Shown here in pieces: positions 51,254 to 59,194 of a stretch of DNA of 64,000 bases; the first letter of the stretch is position 1, and each line of letters begins with the position of its first letter. The DNA is from DATJGR01 sp963735085 (GTDB lineage: Bacteria > Pseudomonadota > Gammaproteobacteria > Pseudomonadales > Azotimanducaceae): assembly GCA_963735085.1 (NCBI GenBank), contig CAVTJP010000005.1, positions 248,001-312,000 on the forward strand, read 5' to 3'. A model generated the notes under the pieces. The model saw only the letters and a program-made list of their open reading frames with translations. It ran no database searches and was not told the DNA's origin. The translations under genes and the position numbers were made by a program.

Positions 51254-52321
51254 ATGAACGCTGCACTGGCGTCGCTGGGCGAAGCCATCGAGCGGTACCT
51301 GACCGCGAAATGGCCGCATCTCGAAAATCTCAAAGTCACCAACGTCCAACAGATTCCAGGAGGGGCGTCGCGCGAGACCTATCGGCTCGCCACGAGCTTC
51401 CGCGAAGACGGCGCCGATGCGCAACGCGGATTTATATTTCGTCGCGATCCGCCATCGAGTCTGATCGATACCGATCGCGCGCTCGAGTACCGCACCTACG
51501 AATCCGTATACCCGACGGTAGTGCCGGTGCCGGAACCGTTGATATTGGAAGAAGACCCGGGCGAACTCGAACGGCCGTTCTCGATCATGGCCGAAGTCGC
51601 CGGATGCGAGAGCGCCCTTGCGAACTTTGCCGCACCGCCGTATGTGGCATTGAGAGAGCACATCGGCACACAGAAGTGGACCATTCTCGGCATGCTCGCG
51701 AAGATGGATCCGGAGGCGCTCGGGGTCACGAAGTTCATGGAGGCGCCGTCGCGCGCCGACTGCGCGAGACGCGAACTCGACTACTGGGCGGGTGTCATTG
51801 CAGCGGATTCGCTGCATCCACAACCGATCGCGGCCGCGGCAATCCGTTGGTTAAAACGCGAGCTGCCACCCGCGCCGAAAAAATTGTGCCTGGTACATGG
51901 CGACTTTCGCTCCGGCAACTTTCTGTACGACAGCACAGGTACGATTCGCGGCGTGCTCGATTGGGAAATGGCACACATCGGCGACCCGCTCGAAGATCTT
52001 GCCTGGTCGCTCGATCCGCTGTGGGGTTGGCCCGAAAAGCACCTTGCCGGCGGCCTGCTGCCGCGCCGGCGCGCAATCGAGATCTGGCGCAACGCGTGCG
52101 GCCTCGAGGTGCACGCGGAGGCGTTTCGCTGGTGGCAGGTGTTTGCATCGGTCAAAGGCCTGGCGATCTGGATCTCCTCGACCGAGGACTTCGCCAACGG
52201 TTCAACAAAGGAGCCAATCCTGGCGATGGCCGGCTGGGTGATGACCGACCGGCAGAATCGAATTCTCGCGGATCGATTGGCGCCGGACTCGGAGCATCGC
52301 TACACGGAGCCGCTGGTATGA
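51254..52321 (+). CDS. aminoglycoside phosphotransferase-fold protein (ACAD10/11-like kinase family)
   Basis: A 355-residue protein-kinase-like fold of the APH family. The catalytic loop is LVHGDFRSGNFLYDS (HGD-x4-N), and the metal-binding DFG equivalent is VLDWEMAHIGDPLEDLAW. The N-terminal VQQIPGGASRETYRL forms the ATP strand. Relatives are found with fatty-acid degradation genes and in ACAD10/11, which phosphorylate hydroxyacyl-CoA, so a catabolic role is more likely than antibiotic resistance. The TGA overlaps the next gene's ATG (ATGA). Confidence 0.85.
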   Translation: MNAALASLGEAIERYLTAKWPHLENLKVTNVQQIPGGASRETYRLATSFREDGADAQRGFIFRRDPPSSLIDTDRALEYRTYESVYPTVVPVPEPLILEEDPGELERPFSIMAEVAGCESALANFAAPPYVALREHIGTQKWTILGMLAKMDPEALGVTKFMEAPSRADCARRELDYWAGVIAADSLHPQPIAAAAIRWLKRELPPAPKKLCLVHGDFRSGNFLYDSTGTIRGVLDWEMAHIGDPLEDLAWSLDPLWGWPEKHLAGGLLPRRRAIEIWRNACGLEVHAEAFRWWQVFASVKGLAIWISSTEDFANGSTKEPILAMAGWVMTDRQNRILADRLAPDSEHRYTEPLV

Positions 52322-52749
52322 TTCCCCGCCCCCAACAGGCACTCACCGATCTCGCGATGAAACTCATGCTGAGCATCGCACCCGACACGCAATCCGCATA
52401 CGCTGCATCGAACGCGGGGCTGATCGCGATGCTAATGCAGTGTCTGGCGCAGGACTTCGATCGCGCGGCGTTTGTGCGCACGCAGGACATCGATGAACTG
52501 ACTGCACTGTTCGAGAGCCTGCGCGACGTGCCGCCGGAGAACCTCAACCAGCGTATCGTGGAGTTTCTGCACGGCTCCGCGCAGAGCCTGCGCATCGAAC
52601 ATCTGAATGCACGCCACGCCGACGGCATGGCATTGTTGATCGACCTGCATGCATGGGCCGAGACACATCGCGCCGAAGAACTCGACCGTGAGATCTGGCG
52701 CTTCCTGACGCGCCATGCGGACCGGCACGCATATCAGCTACCCGTGTAG
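52318..52749 (+). CDS. hypothetical protein coupled to the phosphotransferase
   Basis: A 143-residue helical protein with no recognised family. It starts at 52318 in an ATGA overlap with the phosphotransferase stop. Features are alternating hydrophobic helices (LTDLAMKLMLSIAPDTQSAY, then HADGMALLIDLHAWAETHRA) without cysteines, signal peptide or membrane segment. Small helical partners after APH-fold genes occur in catabolic operons, and a role in the same step is an inference from coupling only. Confidence 0.75.
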   Translation: MIPRPQQALTDLAMKLMLSIAPDTQSAYAASNAGLIAMLMQCLAQDFDRAAFVRTQDIDELTALFESLRDVPPENLNQRIVEFLHGSAQSLRIEHLNARHADGMALLIDLHAWAETHRAEELDREIWRFLTRHADRHAYQLPV

Positions 52750-52755
52750 CTCAAC

Positions 52756-52783
52756 TTGTGTTTTGAGGACCTGCGGCTACACT
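52756..52783 (+). promoter_or_regulatory. promoter candidate for tRNA-Lys
   Basis: TTGTGT (52756-52761) and TACACT (52778-52783) are 16 bases apart, and the region after them is GC-rich (GCCGC), as in stringently controlled stable-RNA promoters. The predicted start is near 52790, about 12 bases before the tRNA. Confidence 0.4.
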
Positions 52784-52801
52784 ATGCCGCTCTTTTTCCC
52801 C

Positions 52802-52877
52802 GGGTCGTTAGCTCAGTTGGTAGAGCAGCGGGCTTTTAACCCGTTTGTCGTGGGTTCGACCCCCACACGGCCCACCA
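52802..52877 (+). tRNA. tRNA-Lys (anticodon TTT), CCA encoded
   Basis: A complete cloverleaf. The acceptor pairs GGGTCGT (52802-52808) with ACGGCCC (52867-52873), with discriminator A and encoded CCA. The D arm contains AGCTCAGTTGGTAGAGC. The anticodon arm is GCGGG-CTTTTAA-CCCGT, so the anticodon is TTT for lysine. The T arm is GTGGG-TTCGACC-CCCAC. It stands alone on the plus strand, 3' end toward queC. In E. coli a tRNA-Lys cluster follows cpoB at this position. Confidence 0.97.
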
Positions 52878-52903
52878 GATCTTTTCGGACCACTGCTTTC
52901 GGA

Positions 52904-53602
52904 TCACCGATAGCGCGTAGGGTCCGAAACACCCGCCCCTTCGAACCCGGCGCGTCGCAGCCGACATGAATCACATCTGCCGCATGCGCGGCCGCTCGCA
53001 TCCGGTTGATAACACGACACCGTCATCGCGTAATCGAACCCGGCTTTCACACCTGTGGCGATGATCTCGGCTTTCGACATGTCGATCAGCGGCGCGCGAA
53101 TGCGAAAGCGGTCGCCTTCGATACCGGCTTTCGTCGCGAGATTCGCCATCCGCTCGAACGCCGCGACGAACTCCGGGCGACAGTCGGGATAGCCCGAATA
53201 GTCCACCGCATTGACGCCAACGAAGATGTCACGCGCGCCGAGCACCTCGGCCCAGCCGAGCGCATACGCAAGAAAGATCGTGTTGCGAGCCGGCACATAG
53301 GTGATCGGAATGCCGGCCGACGGCGACTCCGGCACCGCGAGCGCGGGATCGGTCAGTGCCGAACCGCCGAATGCCGCGAGATCGATGGTAATGGTGCGAT
53401 GCTCAACCGCGCCGAGCGCGTTCGCCACGCGAGTGGCCGCATCCAGTTCCACGGCGTGACGTTGACCGTAACGAAACGACAGCGCGTGGCACGTGAAGCC
53501 TTGGGCGGTTGCGAGTGCAAGCGTGGTCGCTGAATCGAGCCCGCCGGATAGCAGCACGATTGCACGCGGCTGTTGCTGTGAATCGACGCGTGCCCCGCTC
53601 AT
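52904..53602 (-). CDS. queC: 7-cyano-7-deazaguanine synthase QueC
   Basis: A 232-residue enzyme that converts 7-carboxy-7-deazaguanine to preQ0 with ATP and ammonia, in queuosine synthesis. The ATP pyrophosphatase motif is VLLSGGLDSATTLALA, and the zinc site is the C-terminal CYQPDASGRACGRCDSCRLR with four cysteines. The ATG at 53602 overlaps the queE TGA (ATGA). With queE it follows the tol-pal-cpoB operon, as in many gammaproteobacteria. It is convergent with tRNA-Lys, a substrate class not itself modified by queuosine. Confidence 0.95.
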   Translation of the reverse strand: MSGARVDSQQQPRAIVLLSGGLDSATTLALATAQGFTCHALSFRYGQRHAVELDAATRVANALGAVEHRTITIDLAAFGGSALTDPALAVPESPSAGIPITYVPARNTIFLAYALGWAEVLGARDIFVGVNAVDYSGYPDCRPEFVAAFERMANLATKAGIEGDRFRIRAPLIDMSKAEIIATGVKAGFDYAMTVSCYQPDASGRACGRCDSCRLRRAGFEGAGVSDPTRYR

Positions 53603-54258
53603 CGGCCCGGCTCGTCGCCCCACAACACTTTGTGCAACTGAATCTGCATCCGAACCGGTAGGCGATCTCGCAGGATCCACTCGGCAAGCTGTGCCGCGGG
53701 TAATTGCGTGAAGCTCGGCGAGAACAATATCTCACCGACGCGGTTTGCCAGATCATGTCGCTGAATGATTTCGCGCGCCCATGCGTAATCGTTCGCATCG
53801 CAGATGACGAACTTAACCTGGTCGCGGCGCGTCAGCAGATCGATGTTCTCCCAACGATTGCGCTCGGTTTCGCCGGAACCCGGCGTCTTCAGATCGACAA
53901 CGCGCACCACGCGCGAATCGACGCGACCGATGTCCAGTGCGCCGGACGTTTCCAGCGACGTTACATAGCCCGCATCACACAGTGACTTCAGCAGATCCAG
54001 GCACGCGGGCTGCGCGAGCGGCTCGCCGCCGGTCACCGTCACGTAGTGGGCGTCGTAAGACGCCACCTGCGCGAGCACATCGGTCAGCGCGGTCATCTCG
54101 CCGCCACTGAATGCATAGGCGGTGTCGCAATATTGACAGCGCAATGGACAGCCGGTGAGCCTCACGAAAACGGTGGGCAGGCCGACCGTGCTTGTTTCAC
54201 CCTGCAGCGAGTGAAAAATCTCGGTGATGCGCAATTGAATCGGTGAATTGCTCGACAT
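53599..54258 (-). CDS. queE: 7-carboxy-7-deazaguanine synthase QueE
   Basis: A 219-residue radical SAM enzyme making 7-carboxy-7-deazaguanine from 6-carboxytetrahydropterin, the step before QueC. The radical SAM cluster is RLTGCPLRCQYCDTAYAF with the C-x3-C-x2-C pattern, preceded by EIFHSLQGETSTVGLPTVFV, and the SAM motif VTVTGGEPLAQP follows. The ATG at 54258 is assigned because the fold begins just after (LRITEIFHSLQGE); an ATG at 54303 would overlap cpoB by three bases. Confidence 0.93.
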   Translation of the reverse strand: MSSNSPIQLRITEIFHSLQGETSTVGLPTVFVRLTGCPLRCQYCDTAYAFSGGEMTALTDVLAQVASYDAHYVTVTGGEPLAQPACLDLLKSLCDAGYVTSLETSGALDIGRVDSRVVRVVDLKTPGSGETERNRWENIDLLTRRDQVKFVICDANDYAWAREIIQRHDLANRVGEILFSPSFTQLPAAQLAEWILRDRLPVRMQIQLHKVLWGDEPGR

Positions 54259-54302
54259 ATCGTTCGACAGAAGCCGTTTGGCCACCATCGGTGGCCTTCT
54301 CA

Positions 54303-55307
54303 TCAGCGCAGTTCGGAAGCGTATGCGCGCGCGAGGTTCGCGGCCGATGTGCCGGGAAACTGTGTTTGAACGCGATTCAGATATTCCAACGCCTTGGGCT
54401 GATTGCCCATCCGGTAATACACGGTTCCGAGCTTGTACATCGCATCGCTGGCTTTCTGGTTGGTCGGAAACTCGTTGACCACCTGGCCAAATGACTGGCG
54501 CGATTTCTCGAGGTTCGGTTCCGGCAGCGCCAGATACAGTTCACCCAGCCAGTAGTACGCATTGCCGGCGTATTCGCCATGTGGATAGCTCACCAGCAAC
54601 TGGTTGAACGCGGCGATGGCGTCGTTGAAACGCTTGGCTTTCGTCAGTTCGAAAGCGCTGGCGTAGGCATCGCGTTCCGACTGGGCGCCGGCGGGCGCTG
54701 GCATCACTCCGCCGCCCCCCACCATAGTTGTCGTGCCGTTTTGCGAGCCGGTTGTCGGACCGTTTGGCGCGCCATTCGATGAGCCGGCTGGCGAGCCTCC
54801 CATCGATGCGCCCGCAGCAGACAGATTCGCTGCTGCGCCGGGCGAACCGCTCAACGCGGCGACCCGCTGGTCCAGATCGAGATACTGTTCCTTCTGATCC
54901 GCCTGCAGTTTTGCAATCAGATGACCTTGCTCTTCGACAATGCCTCGCAGGTCGGCCAGGTCGGCCTGAAGCTGCTGGAACTGCTGGAACATGGTGACTG
55001 CATCCGAACTACCCGCACTACTACCCGAACTACCCGAACTACCACTGCTGCCACCGGCATTGCTACCGCCGGCATATGGAGCGGGCGGACTGGACCCTGC
55101 GTCGCTCGCGACGACCTGGTCGGGTTGTGTGCCATACGCACGCACGCCATCGTATTCGGTTGCCGCTGAGGCGGCAGGCGTCGATGTCGCCGTCGGGTGC
55201 TCCGGTGTGGTGGCCTGCGATTCCACGACGGGTGCCGCGGACACGCAGGCGTCCTGCACGAACAGCGTCGCGCAGATCGTTGCGACAAGGAGCGCCGGAC
55301 GCGTCAT
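54303..55307 (-). CDS. cpoB: CpoB/YbgF, Tol-Pal associated periplasmic coordinator
   Basis: A 334-residue periplasmic protein that in E. coli coordinates PBP1B with the Tol machine during constriction. A signal peptide is visible (MTRPALLVATICATLFVQDA). Next come a Ser/Gly-rich segment with repeats of GSS (coded by repeated ACTACCCGAA at about 55010-55050 on the plus strand), a trimerising coiled coil (FQQFQQLQADLADLRGIVEE), a second linker, and a C-terminal TPR domain (AFELTKAKRFNDAIAAFNQL to EYLNRVQTQFPGTSAANLA). It ends the tol-pal operon; queE follows within 50 bases. Confidence 0.93.
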   Translation of the reverse strand: MTRPALLVATICATLFVQDACVSAAPVVESQATTPEHPTATSTPAASAATEYDGVRAYGTQPDQVVASDAGSSPPAPYAGGSNAGGSSGSSGSSGSSAGSSDAVTMFQQFQQLQADLADLRGIVEEQGHLIAKLQADQKEQYLDLDQRVAALSGSPGAAANLSAAGASMGGSPAGSSNGAPNGPTTGSQNGTTTMVGGGGVMPAPAGAQSERDAYASAFELTKAKRFNDAIAAFNQLLVSYPHGEYAGNAYYWLGELYLALPEPNLEKSRQSFGQVVNEFPTNQKASDAMYKLGTVYYRMGNQPKALEYLNRVQTQFPGTSAANLARAYASELR

Positions 55308-55311
55308 TGGA

Positions 55312-55848
55312 TCAGTTGTAGACCAGTTCCGCGCGCCGGTTCTTGGCCCACGCGGCTTGAGTGTGTCCCGGATCGGCCGGCCGCTCTTCGCCGTAGCTGA
55401 CGACATCGATCTGCGAACGTCGCACGCCCTGCGACGTGAGGAACGTTGCCACCACGTCGGCGCGGCGCTCACCGAGCGCTAGGTTGTATTCACGTGTACC
55501 ACGTTCGTCGGTGAATCCGTCGATGGTCACACGCTTGTCGGGGCTGTTACGTAGGAACGCCGCGTGCAATTCGAGGATCGCAAGCGCTTCGGGTTGCAGC
55601 GTGGCTTTGTCGTAGTCGAAATAGAAAACCCGCGTCAATGCGGTGCCAGTCTGCGGATTGATCGGGTTACCGCCGGCATCGACCGAGCGGGAGATTTCCG
55701 AATCCGGCTGCGCCGGCGCTGTAACCTCGGGTTGTTCGCTGCCCGGCAACGGTTCAGGGTGAGGCTTCTTCGCGGCGCTCGAACACCCGACCAGAACCAG
55801 TCCGATGAAAACCAGACCCGCCAGATTACGTAAGCTGTGGTGCCGCAT
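55312..55848 (-). CDS. pal: Pal, peptidoglycan-associated lipoprotein
   Basis: A 178-residue outer-membrane lipoprotein. The lipobox is LVLVGCSS near residue 22. The C-terminal OmpA-like domain (VFYFDYDKATLQPEALAILE then TIDGFTDERGTREYNLALGE and RRADVVATFL) carries the Asp and Arg that bind the diaminopimelate peptide. It anchors the outer membrane to the wall and is moved by TolB and the TolQRA motor. Only 4 bases separate its stop from the cpoB start. Confidence 0.95.
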   Translation of the reverse strand: MRHHSLRNLAGLVFIGLVLVGCSSAAKKPHPEPLPGSEQPEVTAPAQPDSEISRSVDAGGNPINPQTGTALTRVFYFDYDKATLQPEALAILELHAAFLRNSPDKRVTIDGFTDERGTREYNLALGERRADVVATFLTSQGVRRSQIDVVSYGEERPADPGHTQAAWAKNRRAELVYN

Positions 55849-55943
55849 CCTTTCCTCCTAAACAGGTCCCTGAATTAGCCCGCGATGAATGGTACTAGCC
55901 CGCGATAGATGGTCGAAGCGTCTGAGCAAAGAACTTGCGGCGA

Positions 55944-57248
55944 TCATCCGCTCGTACGGTTCAAGAAGGGGGACCATGCCGGCTCTCTGACGTCTCCGAC
56001 GGACGATGGCAGGCGGTACTTCACCTTGCCATCGATCGAAACGACGGCGAGTATACCGTGGCCTTTATCCTGCGTCGCATAGATTAGCATCGTGCCATTC
56101 GGCGCGATCGACGGCGATTCGTCGAGCGATGTCGATGTCAGCTCCGACAGTCGGCCGCTGTTCAAATCCATCACGGCTATGTGGAACAACCCGTTGTCGC
56201 GGTGCACGAACACCAGATGTTTCCCATCGGGCAACAACCGGGCGCGAGCATTGTAGTCGCCGTCGAACGTCAGCCGCTGCGTCAGGCCCGTTGCCAGTTC
56301 GACCTGGTAGATCTGCGGTTGGCCGCCGCGGTCGGAAGTGAAAATCAGGCTCTTGCCGTCGTGCGTCCAGCTTGGCTCGGTATCGATGCCGCGTGATCGG
56401 GTGATGCGCCGGAGGTCCCGCGTTGCCAGGTCCATCGTATAGATTTCCGGATTGCCGTCACGCGACAACACCAGCGCCAGTTGTTTGCCGTCGGGCGAAA
56501 ATGCCGGCGCGCTGTTCATACCCGGGAAATCCGACACCTTGCTGCGCTGGCCGGTCGCAATCTCCTGCACGATGATCGATGGTTTACCCCCCTCGAACGA
56601 CACGTAGGCGACTCGCTTGCCGTCAGGTGACCATGACGGCGACAGAATCGGCTCGGGGCTTGCGAGCAACGTCCGTGGCCGTGCGCCATCGACGTCGGCC
56701 ATTTCGAGATTGAATTTCACGTCTTTCATGCCGAGGTTGCGCGCCAGCACATAGATGATGCGCGTCGAGAATGCGCCGCGAATGCCCGTCAGCTTCTCGT
56801 ACACGGCATCCGAGACGAGGTGCGCCATGTCGCGCAGCGATGCCGGCGGCGCCGTGAAGGTCTCGCTGCCGAGCTGCTTCTCGTTCAGCACGTCGAACAA
56901 ATAGTAGGTGACTGACAGATCGCCGTTCGGCACCTGCTCGACCCGCCCGAGCACAACGTATTCATCGCCCAGCACGCGCCAATCGCGAAACAGGATTTCC
57001 TGCGGTCGCGTCGGCAGACTCAGCATGTTCTGGGTTGGCGTCGGCGCAAACTGACCGCTGCGCGCCAGATCGAACGCGATGATCGCGCCAGGGGCCTCAA
57101 TGTCGCTCACGCCTGCACCCACACCGAACGGCACCACGGCGATCTTCTTCGGATTGTCGTAGCCGCGATCCACCTCGATGGTGATCTGTGCAGCGAGCGG
57201 GGCAGCAAACAGCAATGCCGCCAATGCGGCCAACAGTCGATTCTTCAA
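55944..57248 (-). CDS. tolB: TolB, periplasmic Tol-Pal translocation protein
   Basis: A 434-residue periplasmic beta-propeller. A signal peptide (MKNRLLAALAALLFAAPLAA) is followed by the N-terminal domain that binds TolA (ITIEVDRGYDNPKKIAVVPF). The propeller repeats are visible as LSPSWSPDGKRVAYVSFEGG, APAFSPDGKQLALVLSRDGN and TEPSWTHDGKSLIFTSDRGG. TolB links Pal to the motor. The ATG overlaps the tolA stop (ATGA). Length is usual. Confidence 0.95.
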   Translation of the reverse strand: MKNRLLAALAALLFAAPLAAQITIEVDRGYDNPKKIAVVPFGVGAGVSDIEAPGAIIAFDLARSGQFAPTPTQNMLSLPTRPQEILFRDWRVLGDEYVVLGRVEQVPNGDLSVTYYLFDVLNEKQLGSETFTAPPASLRDMAHLVSDAVYEKLTGIRGAFSTRIIYVLARNLGMKDVKFNLEMADVDGARPRTLLASPEPILSPSWSPDGKRVAYVSFEGGKPSIIVQEIATGQRSKVSDFPGMNSAPAFSPDGKQLALVLSRDGNPEIYTMDLATRDLRRITRSRGIDTEPSWTHDGKSLIFTSDRGGQPQIYQVELATGLTQRLTFDGDYNARARLLPDGKHLVFVHRDNGLFHIAVMDLNSGRLSELTSTSLDESPSIAPNGTMLIYATQDKGHGILAVVSIDGKVKYRLPSSVGDVREPAWSPFLNRTSG

Positions 57249-57982
57249 CGTAACAAATCCTCTGGTTTGAACAGCACCGGAAAGCGCCGGAAGTATTTCT
57301 CGAACAGGATGGGGTCCTTCGGCACATCGAACTTGCCGACTTTGCGTATCGCCTGTTCGGCCGAACGATCAAACGCTTCGTTGCCACTCGACGAGACGAT
57401 CGTGATGTTTACCACCGAGCCGGTCGGCACCAGTTCGACCATCAATTTGGTCTGCATGCCGTTGCGCGCCGAGGGCGGGCGCGACCAGTTCGCAACGATC
57501 AACTGGTAGATCCCCTGCGCGTAACTCTGCGCGGCCTGCTCGCTCTTCTCATCCGACAACGCCTCGGTCTCGCTCGCCAACGAATCGCTGAACGTCGCAG
57601 CGGCGAGACTGTGCAGACGTTTCTCCTTTTCGAGCTGTTCGCGCTCGGCGATCTGTTTGGCGATGTCCGGCTTCGGCGGCACTGGCTTCGCTGCCACTGG
57701 CGCCGGCTTCGGAGTCGGCTTCGGTTGCGGCTTGGGCTCCGGCTTCGCGGCCGGTTTCGGCTGCGGCGTCGGCTTGGCTGGCGGTGCGGCGGCCTTGGCC
57801 GCGGCCTTCGGCTTCGGCGCATCCATCACGATCAACTCGGCTTTGACGATGTCCGGTCGCACCAGCAGCGAACTCCTTTCGATCGGCGTCCAGTTCATCC
57901 ACAGCATCGCCGCGACGAGCGCATGCACGAACACGGCAAGCACGAATGAAACACCGTAAAAACGCGCCTCAGCGTCCATCAC
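57245..57982 (-). CDS. tolA: TolA, inner-membrane to periplasm bridging protein
   Basis: A 245-residue protein, short for TolA. An N-terminal transmembrane segment (FYGVSFVLAVFVHALVAAML) anchors it to TolQR. The middle is a Pro/Lys-rich extended region (AKPTPQPKPAAKPEPKPQPK and similar) instead of the long Ala-rich helix of E. coli. The C-terminal domain (YAQGIYQLIVANWSRPPSAR to EYFRRFPVLFKPEDLL) is the TolA/TonB-like domain III. Its TGA overlaps the tolB ATG. Confidence 0.9.
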   Translation of the reverse strand: MMDAEARFYGVSFVLAVFVHALVAAMLWMNWTPIERSSLLVRPDIVKAELIVMDAPKPKAAAKAAAPPAKPTPQPKPAAKPEPKPQPKPTPKPAPVAAKPVPPKPDIAKQIAEREQLEKEKRLHSLAAATFSDSLASETEALSDEKSEQAAQSYAQGIYQLIVANWSRPPSARNGMQTKLMVELVPTGSVVNITIVSSSGNEAFDRSAEQAIRKVGKFDVPKDPILFEKYFRRFPVLFKPEDLLR

Positions 57983-57999
57983 CGTCAGTTCATCCGCCG

Positions 58000-58440
58000 T
58001 CAGCCGACATCCGGCGGATCGGTGATCAAGCCGACGCTCTTCGCGCCAGCCTTCTGCAACACCGTCATCACGCGTATGACCTGACCGTATTCGAGACGAT
58101 GGTCCGCCCGCACGTAAACCGGCGCATCAGGGCGCACCCCCAGAATCTTCGCTGCCTGTTCTTCGAGCGAAAAAATTGTCACGCGCGTGCCTTCGGTGGA
58201 TTTGCGCACGCCGAGATTGACGAACAGCGCGCCGTCCTGGCGCATCGTGACAACGAACGGATCCTGCTGATGTTCCGATACCGGTTCCGAAGGCGCCTTC
58301 GGCAGATCGACCTGCACCCCCTGCGTCAGGATCGGCGCGGTGACCATGAAGATGACCAGCAGCACGAGCATCACGTCGATGTACGGCACGACGTTGATTT
58401 CGGACATCGGCTTACGCCGCTTCGGTCGCTGCACACTCAT
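58000..58440 (-). CDS. tolR: TolR, Tol-Pal motor subunit
   Basis: A 146-residue ExbD/TolR family protein. The single transmembrane helix with the proton-pathway Asp is NVVPYIDVMLVLLVIFMVTA (Asp in YID). The periplasmic domain (GVQVDLPKAPSEPVSEHQQD and RADHRLEYGQVIRVMTVLQK) is typical. Only the ATG at 58440 is in frame with TolR; the four upstream ATGs of the tandem repeat at 58437-58506 are in other frames. Confidence 0.95.
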   Translation of the reverse strand: MSVQRPKRRKPMSEINVVPYIDVMLVLLVIFMVTAPILTQGVQVDLPKAPSEPVSEHQQDPFVVTMRQDGALFVNLGVRKSTEGTRVTIFSLEEQAAKILGVRPDAPVYVRADHRLEYGQVIRVMTVLQKAGAKSVGLITDPPDVG

Positions 58441-58506
58441 CGCTTGGCCTGCTTCATCGCCCTGCCTGCTTCATCGCCCTGGCTTTCATCGGCCTGGCTT
58501 TCATCG
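58437..58506 (-). repeat. five tandem CGATGA units linking tolQ to tolR
   Basis: On the minus strand the hexamer CGATGA recurs at 58506, 58491, 58476, 58459 and 58442, spaced 15, 15, 17 and 17 bases, with similar spacers (AAGCCAGG, AGCAGGCAGG, AGCAGGCCAA). The first unit holds the tolQ stop and an ATG in an ATGA overlap. From that ATG a 16-codon frame runs to a TGA inside the fourth unit, itself overlapping an ATG. That ATG opens a 6-codon frame ending in the TGA that overlaps the tolR ATG. The array most likely arose by tandem duplication of an original tolQ-tolR ATGA junction. Confidence 0.9.
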
Positions 58507-59178
58507 CTTGGTATGCACCGCGCGGTAGAGAATGCTCGTCAGTTCCTCGGTGAACGTTTCGTAGCGCGAGATCAACACTTCGGAGCGCGCCGAAAAGCGG
58601 TTGTAGCCGATGACCGCCGGAATCGCCGCGAACAAACCCATCGCGGTGGCAACCAACGCCTCGGAAATCCCCGGCGCAACCGACGCGAGCGTCGCCTGCG
58701 TCATGTTCGCCAGGCTGCGAAACGAATTCATGATGCCCCACACCGTGCCGAACAGACCGACATAAGGGCTGGTCGAACCCACTGTCGCCAGAAACGGCAG
58801 GTGCGTTTCGAGTTTCTCCTCTTCGCGGGTCAGCGCCACGCGGGTCGCGCGCTGCACACCCTGCATCACCGCATCGACATCGACGCCTTGTTCCGACAGC
58901 CTGCTGTATTCCTTGAAGCCGGCGACGAACACCGTCTCGAGGCCGCTGAGATCCTCATCAGTGGTGTCGAGTTCGTCGTACAACTGACGTAGATCGATGC
59001 CCGACCAGAAATACGCTTCGAACGCATCGATACTTCGCTGCACTTTCTTCAGCGCAAACATCCGCTGGAAGATCATCACCCACGACGTGAGCGACGCGAA
59101 CAGTAGCAACAGCAGCACGATCTGCACCAGCACGCTGGCGTTGAGCACCAGCGAAAAAATAGATACCGGTTCGGTCAA
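58501..59178 (-). CDS. tolQ: TolQ, Tol-Pal motor proton channel subunit
   Basis: A 225-residue MotA/TolQ/ExbB family protein. Three transmembrane helices are visible: VLVQIVLLLLLFASLTSWVM, then VGLFGTVWGIMNSFRSLANM with the conserved Gly/Thr, and GISEALVATAMGLFAAIPAV. The start is a TTG at 59178, chosen for the AGAGGAG 6 bases upstream and because conserved sequence (EPVSIFSLVLNAS) begins there. Encoded 16 bases after ruvB; the usual ybgC gene is absent between them. Confidence 0.92.
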   Translation of the reverse strand: MTEPVSIFSLVLNASVLVQIVLLLLLFASLTSWVMIFQRMFALKKVQRSIDAFEAYFWSGIDLRQLYDELDTTDEDLSGLETVFVAGFKEYSRLSEQGVDVDAVMQGVQRATRVALTREEEKLETHLPFLATVGSTSPYVGLFGTVWGIMNSFRSLANMTQATLASVAPGISEALVATAMGLFAAIPAVIGYNRFSARSEVLISRYETFTEELTSILYRAVHTKR

Positions 59179-59194
59179 TCTGAACTCCTCTTTG

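Noticed and set aside
51310..52317. Upstream half of a 479-codon frame reaching the small gene at 52318
   Set aside because: It is a shadow of the phosphotransferase gene; the real small gene begins with the ATGA overlap at 52318.
52802..52877. tRNA-Lys as attachment site of an integrative island
   Set aside because: The 3' end points toward queC and not the accessory region, no repeat of its 3' end was seen near nadA, and no integrase is present.
52878..52903. preQ1 riboswitch or other leader near queC
   Set aside because: This is downstream of queC, and no leader aptamer is visible upstream of queE, where the gene is embedded in the tol-pal transcript.
55000..55060. Short tandem repeat in cpoB as a microsatellite element
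   Set aside because: It encodes a Gly/Ser linker in frame between signal peptide and coiled coil, so it is explained as coding low complexity.
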